The notes beneath the pieces were generated by a model. It worked only from the letters and a program-made list of their open reading frames with translations. It searched no databases and was not told where the DNA came from. A stretch of DNA of 64,000 nt from Hirudinaria manillensis (taxonomy: Eukaryota > Annelida > Clitellata > Hirudinida > Hirudinidae), in NCBI GenBank assembly GCA_034509925.1, contig CM067527.1, positions 13,932,001 to 13,996,000 of the forward strand, given 5' to 3'. Of the stretch, positions 1 to 10,360 are shown piece by piece. The translations under genes were made by a program, and so were the position numbers. Each line of letters begins with the position of its first letter. Position 1 is the first letter of the stretch.

Positions 1-65
1 TTCTAGTTAAAAAGTGAATATATTTTAATATTTAGAAATAAAATCAAAATATTATAACAATTTAC

Positions 66-1004
66 CTCCAACAACAAGTTGTATTTCAATGAAATATGTC
101 ATTTGATCTAAACCATATTTCTCTTCAAACTCTTGTGATTCTCCAACCATGCAAATATATTTTCCTGCACTTTCCTTGTTTGCTTTAAGTATTTTGAGAT
201 TACAAGAAAGTGAATGAGGTTCGCAATGTCCTTCATAACCATCGTAATATGCTTTTATTGCACCCATATAATACAATTGATAAGTCAGAACACCCTTCAT
301 TGTAACATGGCTCCATCTTGCTCGTGTTAAATTTGCTATGTTGTGTTCACATGGAAGAATAACTTCATCACCAGTGTTTACAACCATTGTTTTGTGTTTT
401 GGTCCTGCAATTTAATTCATAAAATTTGACGAAATAATTTAATAATAATTTATAAAATAATATGATAATAGATATCAATGTAAATAAATAAAGTAAATAA
501 TAACCTCTTACAACAACATCAACTTCAACAACAGCATCCAACTTTGTTTCATTTCCTTGTCCAACATAACAAACATATTTTCCAGAATCAAGTATTTTTG
601 TTTGAATAATAATGAGGTTGCAAGTTGAAATAAATGTTTGTTGTTGTTGTTGTTGACAAGAAACTTGAAATCCATGTTTTGAAGTTTTGTTTGATTGACT
701 GTCATAAATTATTTCTGATTTGTTGTTGTAATTTGAAACATATTCCCATCTGATCACTTTTATATTTTCCAACTCATGTTCGCAGTCCATTTCAAATGAT
801 GTACCTTCTCTTTCAACATATCTGTCCATTGACTTTCCTAATAAGTAAACTTAAAATCTATTTCATGCAATAATATGAAAAATGCTTTGTTTTAAATTGA
901 TTAAAGGTTTTTGTTTTATTTTTATTTTCATAAAAATGAAAATATTAATCACCTGCCAATGAATCTGAGATCAGGAGAAGTCGGATTAAAATTAAAAAAC
1001 TCAT
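66..1004 (-). CDS. Ig-domain surface/secreted protein, 5' part (runs off left edge)
   Basis: Three exons are visible, read right to left: 953-1004 (signal peptide of about 17 residues, starting MSFLILIRLLLISDS), 505-837 and 66-404. Each of the two larger exons encodes one Ig-like domain. Domain 1 shows the Cys-Trp-Cys pattern MDCEH...IRWEY...SGKYVCYVG. Domain 2 repeats it as LPCEH...RARWSH...AGKYICMVG and adds an extra Cys pair. All introns are phase 1, which is typical of Ig-domain exons. The last visible exon ends in a good donor at 65, so the gene continues beyond the window. No membrane segment is seen in the visible part. Domain 1 carries a short Gln run encoded by a CAA microsatellite (near 635-655). 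The start is the only ATG in front of a hydrophobic leader. A cell-surface recognition or immune-type receptor is plausible, but no family can be named. Confidence 0.85.
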
Positions 1005-1099
1005 TGATCTATTCAGTTCAGCAATATTTCTGCAAGACAAATATTGAAATTATATTTAGTAATAAAATTTAAATTATCAGAATTTAAATGTGAATATAA

Positions 1100-1108
1100 A
1101 TATTAATA
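1100..1108. repeat. Target-site duplication, left copy (9 bp)
   Basis: ATATTAATA immediately outside the left arm of the foldback element, identical to 7008-7016. Confidence 0.85.
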
Positions 1109-1679
1109 ACGACGGTGAAGTTGGCAAACTTTCGGCAAACTTTTTGAAAGCCAATATCTCCGGAACGGAAAGAGCTAGAACCAAAATTCTTTTTTTAACT
1201 GATAGATAATGTTCACGGAAATTATGTGGACATAATAAAAAAATTTTATATTTAACGGGAAATTTAGTACAAGTGGCCGATGCTCAAAGCCGATTTCCAG
1301 GAAAACGGAGCTTTGTGCGAAAAATCGACAAACGAATTCAGAATCTGCATTGAATTATCTTTCTAAAAAAATACGTTTCGACATTTCGCCATCGGTCAGA
1401 GTACCTCAAAATTAATTCTGAAAGCTCCCTAAAATTTGTTTACATTGCGAACCGAAGATAACGAATGCGCTAAATTTAACAAATATTTCCAATTTTAACA
1501 AAAGATATATAGCAGAAATAGTTCATATCACTACAATATGACATAATTTGGTTAGAAAAAATTTTTAAATTATCGTTAAGCATCTTTTGCTTGAGCAGGC
1601 TGATGTCGTGCAAGTCACCAAAGTCACAAAATGAGGCAGCGCAATCAAATCCGACTTTGTGCGAAAAATTCATCAATAC

Positions 1680-3300
1680 ATTTTAAAAGAACGCAGAAAG
1701 ACCTTTCAGAAAATATACGATACAATTATGTGGCATCGGTTTAAGACGCTCTATGACCTTATTATAAACGTTTCCCAGCAACCCACATGAGGTCATTCCA
1801 TCGTTAGGCAAGCTGTCCTCTTCTCACTATGATTTGTGCCAAAAATCTTTTTATGCATTCTTATAGCACATTAAAATATCTTCCAGAAAATGTAAAATAC
1901 AACGCTGGCGCTCCGGTATAAGGTGCTCTATAACCTTATTATAAATGCACCATAAATTCTAAGATCTTTTCTTTTCATCGTTTGGCGCTCTTCTCACTCG
2001 TCACACTGGTTTGTGCGAAAAATTGACTCTACTATTTCGATAGCATTTTCAAAGACCTTTCAAAAAATCTACAACACAACTATAGCGGACCGGTACAAGG
2101 CGCTCTACAATTTTTTTTAATATTGCTCCTTAACTGCTCACACCTTTTCTTTCCATCGTTTGACGCGCTTTCCTCACGTCACTCTGATTTGTGTCAAAAT
2201 TCTATTTACACATTTCAATAGCTACTTCAATGGGCTTTCAGAAAATCTACAAACAAGTAACAGCACCCCTGTGTAACACTTTCAGTAACCTTATTATACG
2301 AGCCTCTCACATCTCTCTATCTTCGCTTTCAATCGTTCGTCGTGCTGTTCTCTCGCTATTCTGTTTTGTGCGAAAATTTGAGTCTAATATTTCAATAGAG
2401 CTTTCAAAGACCTTTCAGAAAATCTATAACACAACTATAGCGGACCGGTACAATGCGCTCTGTAATCGTTTTAAAACTGGCTCCAGCTGCTCACATCTTC
2501 TTTTTTCATCGTTTGAAGCGCTTTCTTCATGGCGCTCTGATATGTGCCATATTTTGATTCCAATATTTCAATAGAGCTTTCAAAGACCTTTCAGAAAATC
2601 TATAACACAACTATAGCGGACCGGTACAATGCGCTCTGTAATCGTTTTAAAACTGGCTCCAGCTGCTCACATCTTCTTTTTTCATCGTTTGAAGCGCTTT
2701 CTTCATGGCGCTCTGATATGTGCCATATTTTGATTCCAATATTTCAATAGAACATTCAAAGACCTTTCAAAAAATGTAAAACACAATGCTAGCGCCCCTG
2801 TGCAAGGCGCTCTATAACCTTATTATAAATGCACCATAAATTCTAAGATCTTTTCTTTTCATCGTTTGGCGCTCTTCTCACTCGTCACACTGGTTTGTGC
2901 GAAAAATTGACTCTACTATTTCGATAGCATTTTCAAAGACCTTTCTAAAAATCTACAACACAACTATAGCGGACCGGTACAAGGCGCTCTGTAATCTTTT
3001 TAAAACTGTCTCCAACTGCTCAAATCTTCTCTTTCCATCGATTTGCGCGCTTTCCTCACTTCCTATAATTTGTGCTAACATTCTATTTACACATTTCAAT
3101 AGTTGCTTTAATGGGCTTTCAGCAAATCTACAAAAAAATTCCAGCACCTCTGTGTAAGATTGTCTATAACATTATTATACGAGCCTCTCAGAACTCTTCG
3201 CTTTCAATCTTTCGTCGCTCTGTTCTCTCGCTACTCGGCTTTATGCGACAATTTGATTCTAATATTTCAATAGAGTTTTCAAAGACCTTTCAGACCTATA
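1680..3300. repeat. ~177 bp tandem monomers in left arm, with higher-order order
   Basis: A recurring block (TTCAATAG or a variant, then TTCAAAGACCTTTC, then CGGACCGGTACAA) starts near 1859, 2036, 2214, 2391, 2567, 2743, 2920, 3095 and 3264, a spacing of about 169-178 bp. The units at 2391 and 2567 are the same sequence. Other units fall into types that recur five steps apart: 1859 resembles 2743, 2036 resembles 2920, 2214 resembles 3095, and 2391 resembles 3264. This gives an order D-A-B-C-C-D-A-B-C. The short reading frames here (for example 127 codons from 2191) arise because the monomer is nearly a multiple of three and are not taken as genes. Confidence 0.85.
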
Positions 3301-3949
3301 TTATGGTATATATAAGGTATTGTATAGGCAATTCGCCTACATAAAGCTTTCACATATAAAAGCTTGCCTAAATTCTACTTCCAAATGTCGAAAGGTCTAA
3401 AACTACCACCGATCTCCACACTTTATCTATCTAATTTGTCTGAGAAAAAGAAATGCTTTGTTATAGAGGACATATCTTTTGTTCGTTGTCATTAATTGGG
3501 TATCATTTATGATTCGGATAAGTAAAGATTAATAGATGAATTAAGAATTTTGCCATCAAAAATACTAACATTAAAATAATTTTCATGCTTTGCTTGGTGA
3601 AATCCAGACTTAAGCAATTGCTTTGTTTTACTTAGCTGATAATTGACGTTTAAATGTTCAGATATATGAAACTTGCATAAAGCTAGCCGGGCGAAAATTA
3701 CCATTGTTAAAAAGCCTAGATATTACGCAGCCGGGCAATAATCGAAGCAACAACTCAAAATCTAAAACTCAACTATATTTAACAATTTACGTCTCATTCG
3801 ATTCATAATAACCTAAACTTTAACAAAAATTAACTGTCACTCATATTAAACTTTAATCAATATCTCAAATACCACGAACATTAAGAGTTTACATCTTTAA
3901 ACCCTTTGAAATGCATTAATAACGGAGTTATCAAACAAACTTTAAATTA

Positions 3950-4285
3950 CAGCAACAATAACTTTGAAATTCATTTATGTCATAGATTTCGGCCTAACTA
4001 AGCTTTTGACACATTTCCAGTAAATGTAGCAGGCATTAAGTAAGAGTTTTTGAAGAAAAATAATATCGAGTTATTTGAATTTCAATGAAGGGACGCGATC
4101 CATTTTAAGTCTCAAATTAATATATTGAGACGGTTTTCTGGGCCTATTTTTAGATATGTTGTGTATTAATCATATATCTCTCCAATACCAAACTTTCGGC
4201 TCCCAATTTGTTGTGGTTTTAGAGTAAATTGGAAATAACAAATCATCGCAACTTTTGAGAATCGAGTTCGGCGATCAAGTCCATT
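3950..4285 (+). repeat. Direct repeat in the centre of the foldback element, copy 1
   Basis: Diverged direct copy of 4780-5115. Both hold the same landmarks in order: TAAGCTTTTGA, GGGACGCGAT or GCGACGCGAT, TTTTAAGTCTC, AGACGGTTTTCTG, TTTCGGCTCC, and CAACTTTTGAGAATCGAGTT. The copies differ at many sites, so they are older than the matching arms suggest. Confidence 0.75.
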
Positions 4286-4779
4286 GACTCGGATTTGCGC
4301 CCTATAGGCTCTTTTTCTCAATTACGAAAATTATAAAAAAATTAAATTCAAAATAATTTTGGCAATAGGTTAATAATAAGAAATATGAATGATAAAGCCG
4401 AAGTTGGGACTTCTAAAGTGAATAGTTTTTCTTATAATCTCGTAAATATAAAATGGACGCGAAACTCTAAAAATTCAAAAACCTAAAGTTTGATATAAAT
4501 GTGTGATAAACTATCTTCAAAAAGTTCATTTTGCTATCAATAGCAAACTTTTGTGGTAAAAATGAGCAATTTTGCATACGTTCTTTATAGACGACCCCTG
4601 ACATGTTTTGAAAACAATTCGTCGGGGACCGGCCTGATAAATTTAAAATATGAAGTTTATTCAAAACTAATATTATATAACTCAAAATAAAGATTTAATT
4701 GTCAGTAATGTTTTTCTAAAATTAATTTTACTTGAAATTTATTATTAACGAAATTAGGAAACATAAACCTTTATTTTCA

Positions 4780-5115
4780 TTCTCATAATTTTGAAATGTA
4801 GGTATGTCATTCATCTTTGTACAAATAAGCTTTTGAAATACTTTTCAAAGTACTTAACAAACATTAAATGGGAGTTTTTGGCCGAAAAGACTAAAATAAC
4901 AGCGAGTTTTCTGAATTAAATTAAGCGACGCGATTCGTTTTAAGTCTCGAATTAATGTATTAAGACGGTTTTCTGACCCCATTTTCAGACATGTTGTGTC
5001 TTAATAATGTATCTCTTCATTACCAAATTTTCGGCTCCAAATATGCTGTGGTTTTAGAGTAAATTAGAAATAACAGATCATCGCAACTTTTGAGAATCGA
5101 GTTCGGCGATCATGT
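4780..5115 (+). repeat. Direct repeat in the centre of the foldback element, copy 2
   Basis: Second copy of the 3950-4285 block. It ends directly next to the start of the right arm at 5118. Confidence 0.75.
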
Positions 5116-5117
5116 CG

Positions 5118-6420
5118 AGATTACAGAGCGCCTTGTACCGGTCCGCTATAGTTGTGTTGTAGATTTTTTGAAAGGTCTTTGAAAATGCTATCGAAATAGT
5201 AGAGTCAATTTTTCGCACAAACCAGTGTGACAAGTGAGAAGAGCGCCAAACGATGAAAAGAAAAGATCTTAGAATTTATGGTGCATTTATAATAAGGTTA
5301 TAGAGCGCCTTGCACAGGGGCGCTAGCATTGTGTTTTACATTTTTTGAAAGGTCTTTGAATGTTCTATTGAAATATTGGAATCAAAATATGGCACATATC
5401 AGAGCGCCATGAAGAAAGCGCTTCAAACGATGAAAAAAGAAGATGTGAGCAGCTGGAGCCAGTTTTTAAAACGATTACAGAGCGCATTGTACCGGTCCGC
5501 TATAGTTGTGTTATAGATTTTCTGAAAGGTCTTTGAAAGCTCTATTGAAATATTGGAATCAAAATATGGCACATATCAGAGCGCCATGAAGAAAGCGCTT
5601 CAAACGATGAAAAAAGAAGATGTGAGCAGCTGGAGCCAGTTTTAAAACGATTACAGAGCGCATTGTACCGGTCCGCTATAGTTGTGTTATAGATTTTCTG
5701 AAAGGTCTTTGAAAGCTCTATTGAAATATTAGACTCAAATTTTCGCACAAAACAGAATAGCGAGAGAACAGCACGACGAACGATTGAAAGCGAAGATAGA
5801 GAGATGTGAGAGGCTCGTATAATAAGGTTACTGAAAGTGTTACACAGGGGTGCTGTTACTTGTTTGTAGATTTTCTGAAAGCCCATTGAAGTAGCTATTG
5901 AAATGTGTAAATAGAATTTTGACACAAATCAGAGTGACGTGAGGAAAGCGCGTCAAACGATGGAAAGAAAAGGTGTGAGCAGTTAAGGAGCAATATTAAA
6001 AAAAATTGTAGAGCGCCTTGTACCGGTCCGCTATAGTTGTGTTGTAGATTTTTTGAAAGGTCTTTGAAAATGCTATCGAAATAGTAGAGTCAATTTTTCG
6101 CACAAACCAGTGTGACGAGTGAGAAGAGCGCCAAACGATGAAAAGAAAAGATCTTAGAATTTATGGTGCATTTATAATAAGGTTATAGAGCACCTTATAC
6201 CGGAGCGCCAGCGTTGTATTTTACATTTTCTGGAAGATATTTTAATGTGCTATAAGAATGCATAAAAAGATTTTTGGCACAAATCATAGTGAGAAGAGGA
6301 CAGCTTGCCTAACGATGGAATGACCTCATGTGGGTTGCTGGGAAACGTTTATAATAAGGTCATAGAGCGTCTTAAACCGATGCCACATAATTGTATCGTA
6401 TATTTTCTGAAAGGTCTTTC
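5118..6420. repeat. ~177 bp tandem monomers in right arm (inverted copy)
   Basis: Reverse complement of the monomers in 1680-2997 in mirror order. The array stops at 5118, inside a type A unit, so the last monomers of the left array (2998-3300) have no partner on this side. Confidence 0.85.
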
Positions 6421-7007
6421 TGCGTTCTTTTAAAATGTATTGATGAATTTTTCGCACAAAGTCGGATTTGATTGCGCTGCCTCATTTTGTGACTTTGGTG
6501 ACTTGCACGACATCAGCCTGCTCAAGCAAAAGATGCTTAACGATAATTTAAAAATTTTTTCTAACCAAATTATGTCATATTGTAGTGATATGAACTATTT
6601 CTGCTATATATCTTTTGTTAAAATTGGAAATATTTGTTAAATTTAGCGCATTCGTTATCTTCGGTTCGCAATGTAAACAAATTTTAGGGAGCTTTCAGAA
6701 TTAATTTTGAGGTACTCTGACCGATGGCGAAATGTCGAAACGTATTTTTTTAGAAAGATAATTCAATGCAGATTCTGAATTCGTTTGTCGATTTTTCGCA
6801 CAAAGCTCCGTTTTCCTGGAAATCGGCTTTGAGCATCGGCCACTTGTACTAAATTTCCCGTTAAATATAAAATTTTTTTATTATGTCCACATAATTTCCG
6901 TGAACATTATCTATCAGTTAAAAAAAGAATTTTGGTTCTAGCTCTTTCCGTTCCGGAGATATTGGCGTTCAAAAAGTTTGCCGAAAGTTTGCCAACTTCA
7001 CCGTCGT

Positions 7008-7016
7008 ATATTAATA
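7008..7016. repeat. Target-site duplication, right copy (9 bp)
   Basis: ATATTAATA immediately outside the right arm, identical to 1100-1108. Confidence 0.85.
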
Positions 7017-8301
7017 TACATTTTCTCTAATAAATTGAATTGTTTAATCCAAAGTAACTTTAAGATTTGAAATAATGTCATAATTATTTAATTCAATTTC
7101 TGTTGTATCTTGTTGATATTCTTACTGATTACTTATGTCTAAGAGGGAATATGGAGGTGGATAGTGTGACTATCAAACTACAAAGAGTGAGTTTATTAGT
7201 TTCTTCTAAGATGTTAAATTCAAAATAATATGTAGTTCAGCACTCACCACGAACCTTAAACCAAAAGTTGACACTACTATCCTTTCATTCAGAGAAATTT
7301 CAGTACCCTTTTCAAGTCTCTTAATGAAATATTCATAAACAGTTATATTAACGTATAAATATTTTATATAGTAGCATCATAACTCTCCAGGAATTTCCCA
7401 CAATCATCTTTTAATCACGTGCTAACCCTAACCCGGCTGATGAAATTTCTGTTTCAATTTGCATTTATAAATTTAATCATTCGAAATATAGAAATTTTAA
7501 TTGAAATTAAAAATTTAATCTTCAGTCCCTCATTATTCACATTGGGGCGACCGTACTCCGATTTTAGTGTTATACAAAATAAGTTTTAGGACTGAAACAG
7601 TTTAAATTTATTTTTAAAAATATGTACTTATTATAATTCAGATAAAATGTTTTTCAATAAATATTAAAATAGAAATGCAGTCATTATTTATCATATTACA
7701 AGAAATCGCAACTGGCCCGTTTTTCCGCCTGCTTCAGCCCGTCGATCATATGTTGTTCGAATGGCGGCGAATTTGGCCCTTGTCGCTGCCGGTTTATGGC
7801 CGAACGTTCATAATGAGTTTCTTTTTAAACGACAAACTAAATTTAAATTTTGAGGTTTGTGATTTTATTCTAAAAAACAATCTATTTAGAGGAAATTTCT
7901 ACCGAGGATTATGAAATTTTGTGCAAGTGGATAACATGGAGGATTTAATCATTTTAACACATTGCAATTCTTGCAATCCGGATATTGGTGATGTTTTGTT
8001 CAATGGACTTTGCAAAAGCCTTTTCATTTTTCGGTTTTATCATGTTGAGTTAGTAGAATATATGTCATTTATTTGCATTTCAGTTGTGTAAAAATTTTAT
8101 TGATAGATTTTAAATGTGCGCCTTGTCGAATATTTGAGTGCGTATTGAAGTGATTTAAATTAATGTCAAATTTTATTAGACTGAGTCATTTTGCCGAACA
8201 ATGTCATATGTTACTCTGAATCTTCACTAGTAAATAATTGTTCTGGCAATTACATAAAAGTCACTAAACATTTAATGTTAAGTTGTTTAATTCAGTTTCA
8301 G
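7017..8301. other. Gene-poor stretch between foldback element and Ig-like gene
   Basis: AT-rich, with no exon I can defend. The first coding exon (leader) of the plus-strand membrane protein at 8302 should lie here or further left, but no ATG plus hydrophobic run plus in-phase donor is convincing. The 79-codon frame from 7675 lacks codon or domain support. Confidence 0.5.
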
Positions 8302-9139
8302 TGTTGATTGCTTGTGATGACTCAATAGCATACAAACTGGAAAATGTTATCGTTGAATTTGGAAAGCCATTGACTTTGATGCCACACGTGGCAAGTGCCA
8401 ATGCAACATGGTGGAAGGTGGAAAGAGGTCTTCGCAATACGTTGAGGATTCCGGATTTGTTTATTAAGAATGGGACACTTCATTATGACTCTGTTAATCA
8501 CAGCTCTACGGCTGTTTACAAATACTTTCCAAACGTTCCGAATAAAACAAGTGACAAGTTCGAGACACACGTCCTTGTCATAGGTTCAGAACTTTGTTCA
8601 GTATTTTGAAGATAATGTATTTAACTGATAACTTTGTTCAGTATTTTGAAGATAATGTATTTAACTGATAACTTGTTTTCAAAGGTGGTTCAATTGATAT
8701 TACATACTTTTATTTTTATTCAGAACATAATTGTTCGAACTTGGATTTTGATGGCAAAAGAGGGATAATCCTAAACAGCTGCCATTTTAAGTATACGAAC
8801 TTCTCGGATGATGACGTGGATTTTAAGTGCCCTGGTGTGGCACAAGAAGAAATCACTCGAGTCATTAGGACAACCGATTCTTTGGTGACGGTTGAACTGA
8901 TGTTCACTGGTGGTGAAATGTCCAAGCTTCGAGGATGCTACTTTGAATTTGGAGGATCAAAGCTTGGAATTAATGAGCCTGGAAGAGTTCCTAAAGATGA
9001 ATTGCAAGAGAATTGGTCTTTTGAACAAGTTCTAAATGTACTTATTCCTATTATTTGTTTGGCCTTGTTTGTGCTGAAAGTGGTACTTTTGGCATATTAT
9101 TACTATTGTAATCGAGATTTATATTATTTTATGAATTAA
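8302..9139 (+). CDS. Single-pass membrane protein with Ig-like exon (5' end not found)
   Basis: Two exons, 8302-8583 and 8724-9139, joined in phase 1; the stop is at 9137-9139. Exon 1 looks like a V-type Ig fold (LENVIVEFGKPLTL, then ATWWKVERG, then STAVYKYF), but the two positions where the conserved disulfide cysteines should stand hold other residues. Exon 2 encodes an extracellular part with Cys at HNCSN, NSCHF, KCPG and RGCYF, then a hydrophobic segment of about 25 residues encoded near 9034-9105 (VLIPIICLALFVLKVVLLAY) and a very short Tyr-rich tail. The upstream exon must end with one spare base, matching a phase-1 leader exon as in the Ig gene at the left edge. Function unknown; a cell-surface recognition protein is likely. 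An alternative acceptor at 8296 would add two residues. Confidence 0.7.
8591..8670 (+). repeat. Perfect 40 bp tandem duplication in an intron
   Basis: 8591-8630 and 8631-8670 are identical 40 bp units (starting ACTTTGTTCAGTATTTTGAA). They lie just inside the intron between the two exons of the Ig-like membrane protein. Confidence 0.9.
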
Positions 9140-10360
9140 TTATTTTATACGTTTCATTGTCATCATATATTGTAATATATATATATATATATATATAGCC
9201 TTCACCAATAGCACTTGTCACTTTCCTCCAATATCATTTTGCCATTTTGACCAAATGAATACTCAGACATCACATCACAAATCACCAAAAACTCAACTTA
9301 AATGATAAACATTTGTTATGAATTAGCACGGTTCCAAGTTGTAAAGGATTTTTTTCAATTGTTATTGAGGTGGTTTATCAAAAATTTTTTATTTGAGAAT
9401 TTGTTTTTACCAATGTAGTTTGATCTTTCTGTGAAGTACATCTTTTTAAAAAATGATTAGTTGGTATCATGAAACAAGTTAAGCTCTTGTGCTTGTTAGC
9501 AGTTGGAAACATCACAATTTGAACGTCTTAACATAAACGATGTCTCTTGTCTCGTAACTGTTGTTGTATTGCAATATAAAACGTGCATTGCAATGACGCT
9601 CGCAAGTACGCATCCACGTTTTAATATCTGTCGGTAAATCCTCCAATTGAATTGCAAAATTATTAGGATGTTACCAAGTTATTACCAATAAATTATAACA
9701 TCACCAATGGAGAAGGCACAACATATCAGCCTGAGATGAAGATGAGAAAAAGTGTTGCGAGCAGGAAAACATAAACAATCCTCAACATGGTGAACTGGTG
9801 AAATAAAAGATGGCATAAAAATTCTTATTAAAAATAATAATTGGTGCATTTTGATATTGATATTGGTGCATTGAAATAAAAGATGCAATTCAAACATTCT
9901 TGTTGAAAATCACATTTTAAGCAGTCAAGTTGAAGCATTTGTGAAAGTAGTTTGTCAGGTCACATGACTCACGTGCCTCTATGGTTGGTGTGTTTCGTCA
10001 GATCCATTTCAAAGGCATGAAATATTAAGGAGCGAATATTGAAAGCGGACATGGCAAGTTTGTAGTTTATTGGTTAATAGACAGGTATTGCCAATTTGCA
10101 TGTTGGCTTCATTGGAAGCTTGAATACCTTAAGGAGCCATCAAAGGAAGAGGTGAAGGTGTAAAGAGGTTCTTTGATGTGATATGGTTAAACAATATTTT
10201 AATTTGGCAACAGATTTATTGAGTAGCAAAATCATCGACTTGAAATAAGAAATAAATATTACAGTATATTGTCAAGCAAAAGGCATCGATATAGAAATTA
10301 TACTGTCCTGTCACTACCTTGTTATGTAGAAGTTATTATCTTAAAATCTAGAACTGAGCT
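9140..10360. other. Intergenic region with an AT dinucleotide run
   Basis: 3' flank shared by two convergent genes. It holds an (AT)n run at about 9174-9197; I see no gene, and the short frames are not supported. Confidence 0.5.

Larger units (their letters stand above)
1109..7007. mobile_element. Foldback-type DNA transposon with 1.89 kb inverted arms and 9 bp target duplication
   Basis: The two ends are inverted copies: 1109-2997 and 5118-7007 pair almost base for base, with only scattered differences seen. The ends read ACGACGGTGAAG and its complement. The 9 bp ATATTAATA directly precedes the left end (1100-1108) and directly follows the right end (7008-7016), which is a clean target-site duplication. 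Much of each arm is a tandem array of ~177 bp monomers. The central 2.1 kb (2998-5117) has no convincing transposase; the open frames there are 60-90 codons. Long arms with internal subrepeats plus 9 bp duplications resemble Drosophila FB elements, which belong to the Mutator-like (MULE) superfamily. That assignment is an inference from structure. It is most likely non-autonomous. The close match of the arms suggests a fairly recent insertion or ongoing conversion between arms. Confidence 0.88.

Noticed and set aside
2191-2750. Open frames of 127 and 68 codons repeating the same peptide
   Set aside because: They lie in the tandem monomers, recur in mirror image at 5542-5925, and exist because the monomer is close to a multiple of three. 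No leader, domain or splice context.
1680-3300. Regular repeats considered as a CRISPR-like array
   Set aside because: Monomers are ~177 bp without unique spacers, in an animal genome, and belong to transposon arms.
7421-7434. CTAACCCTAACCC, telomere-like
   Set aside because: Only about two units; too short to be telomeric.
7675-7914. 79-codon frame as first exon of the Ig-like membrane protein
   Set aside because: It has no signal peptide, no suitable donor in the needed phase, and no relation to the downstream protein.
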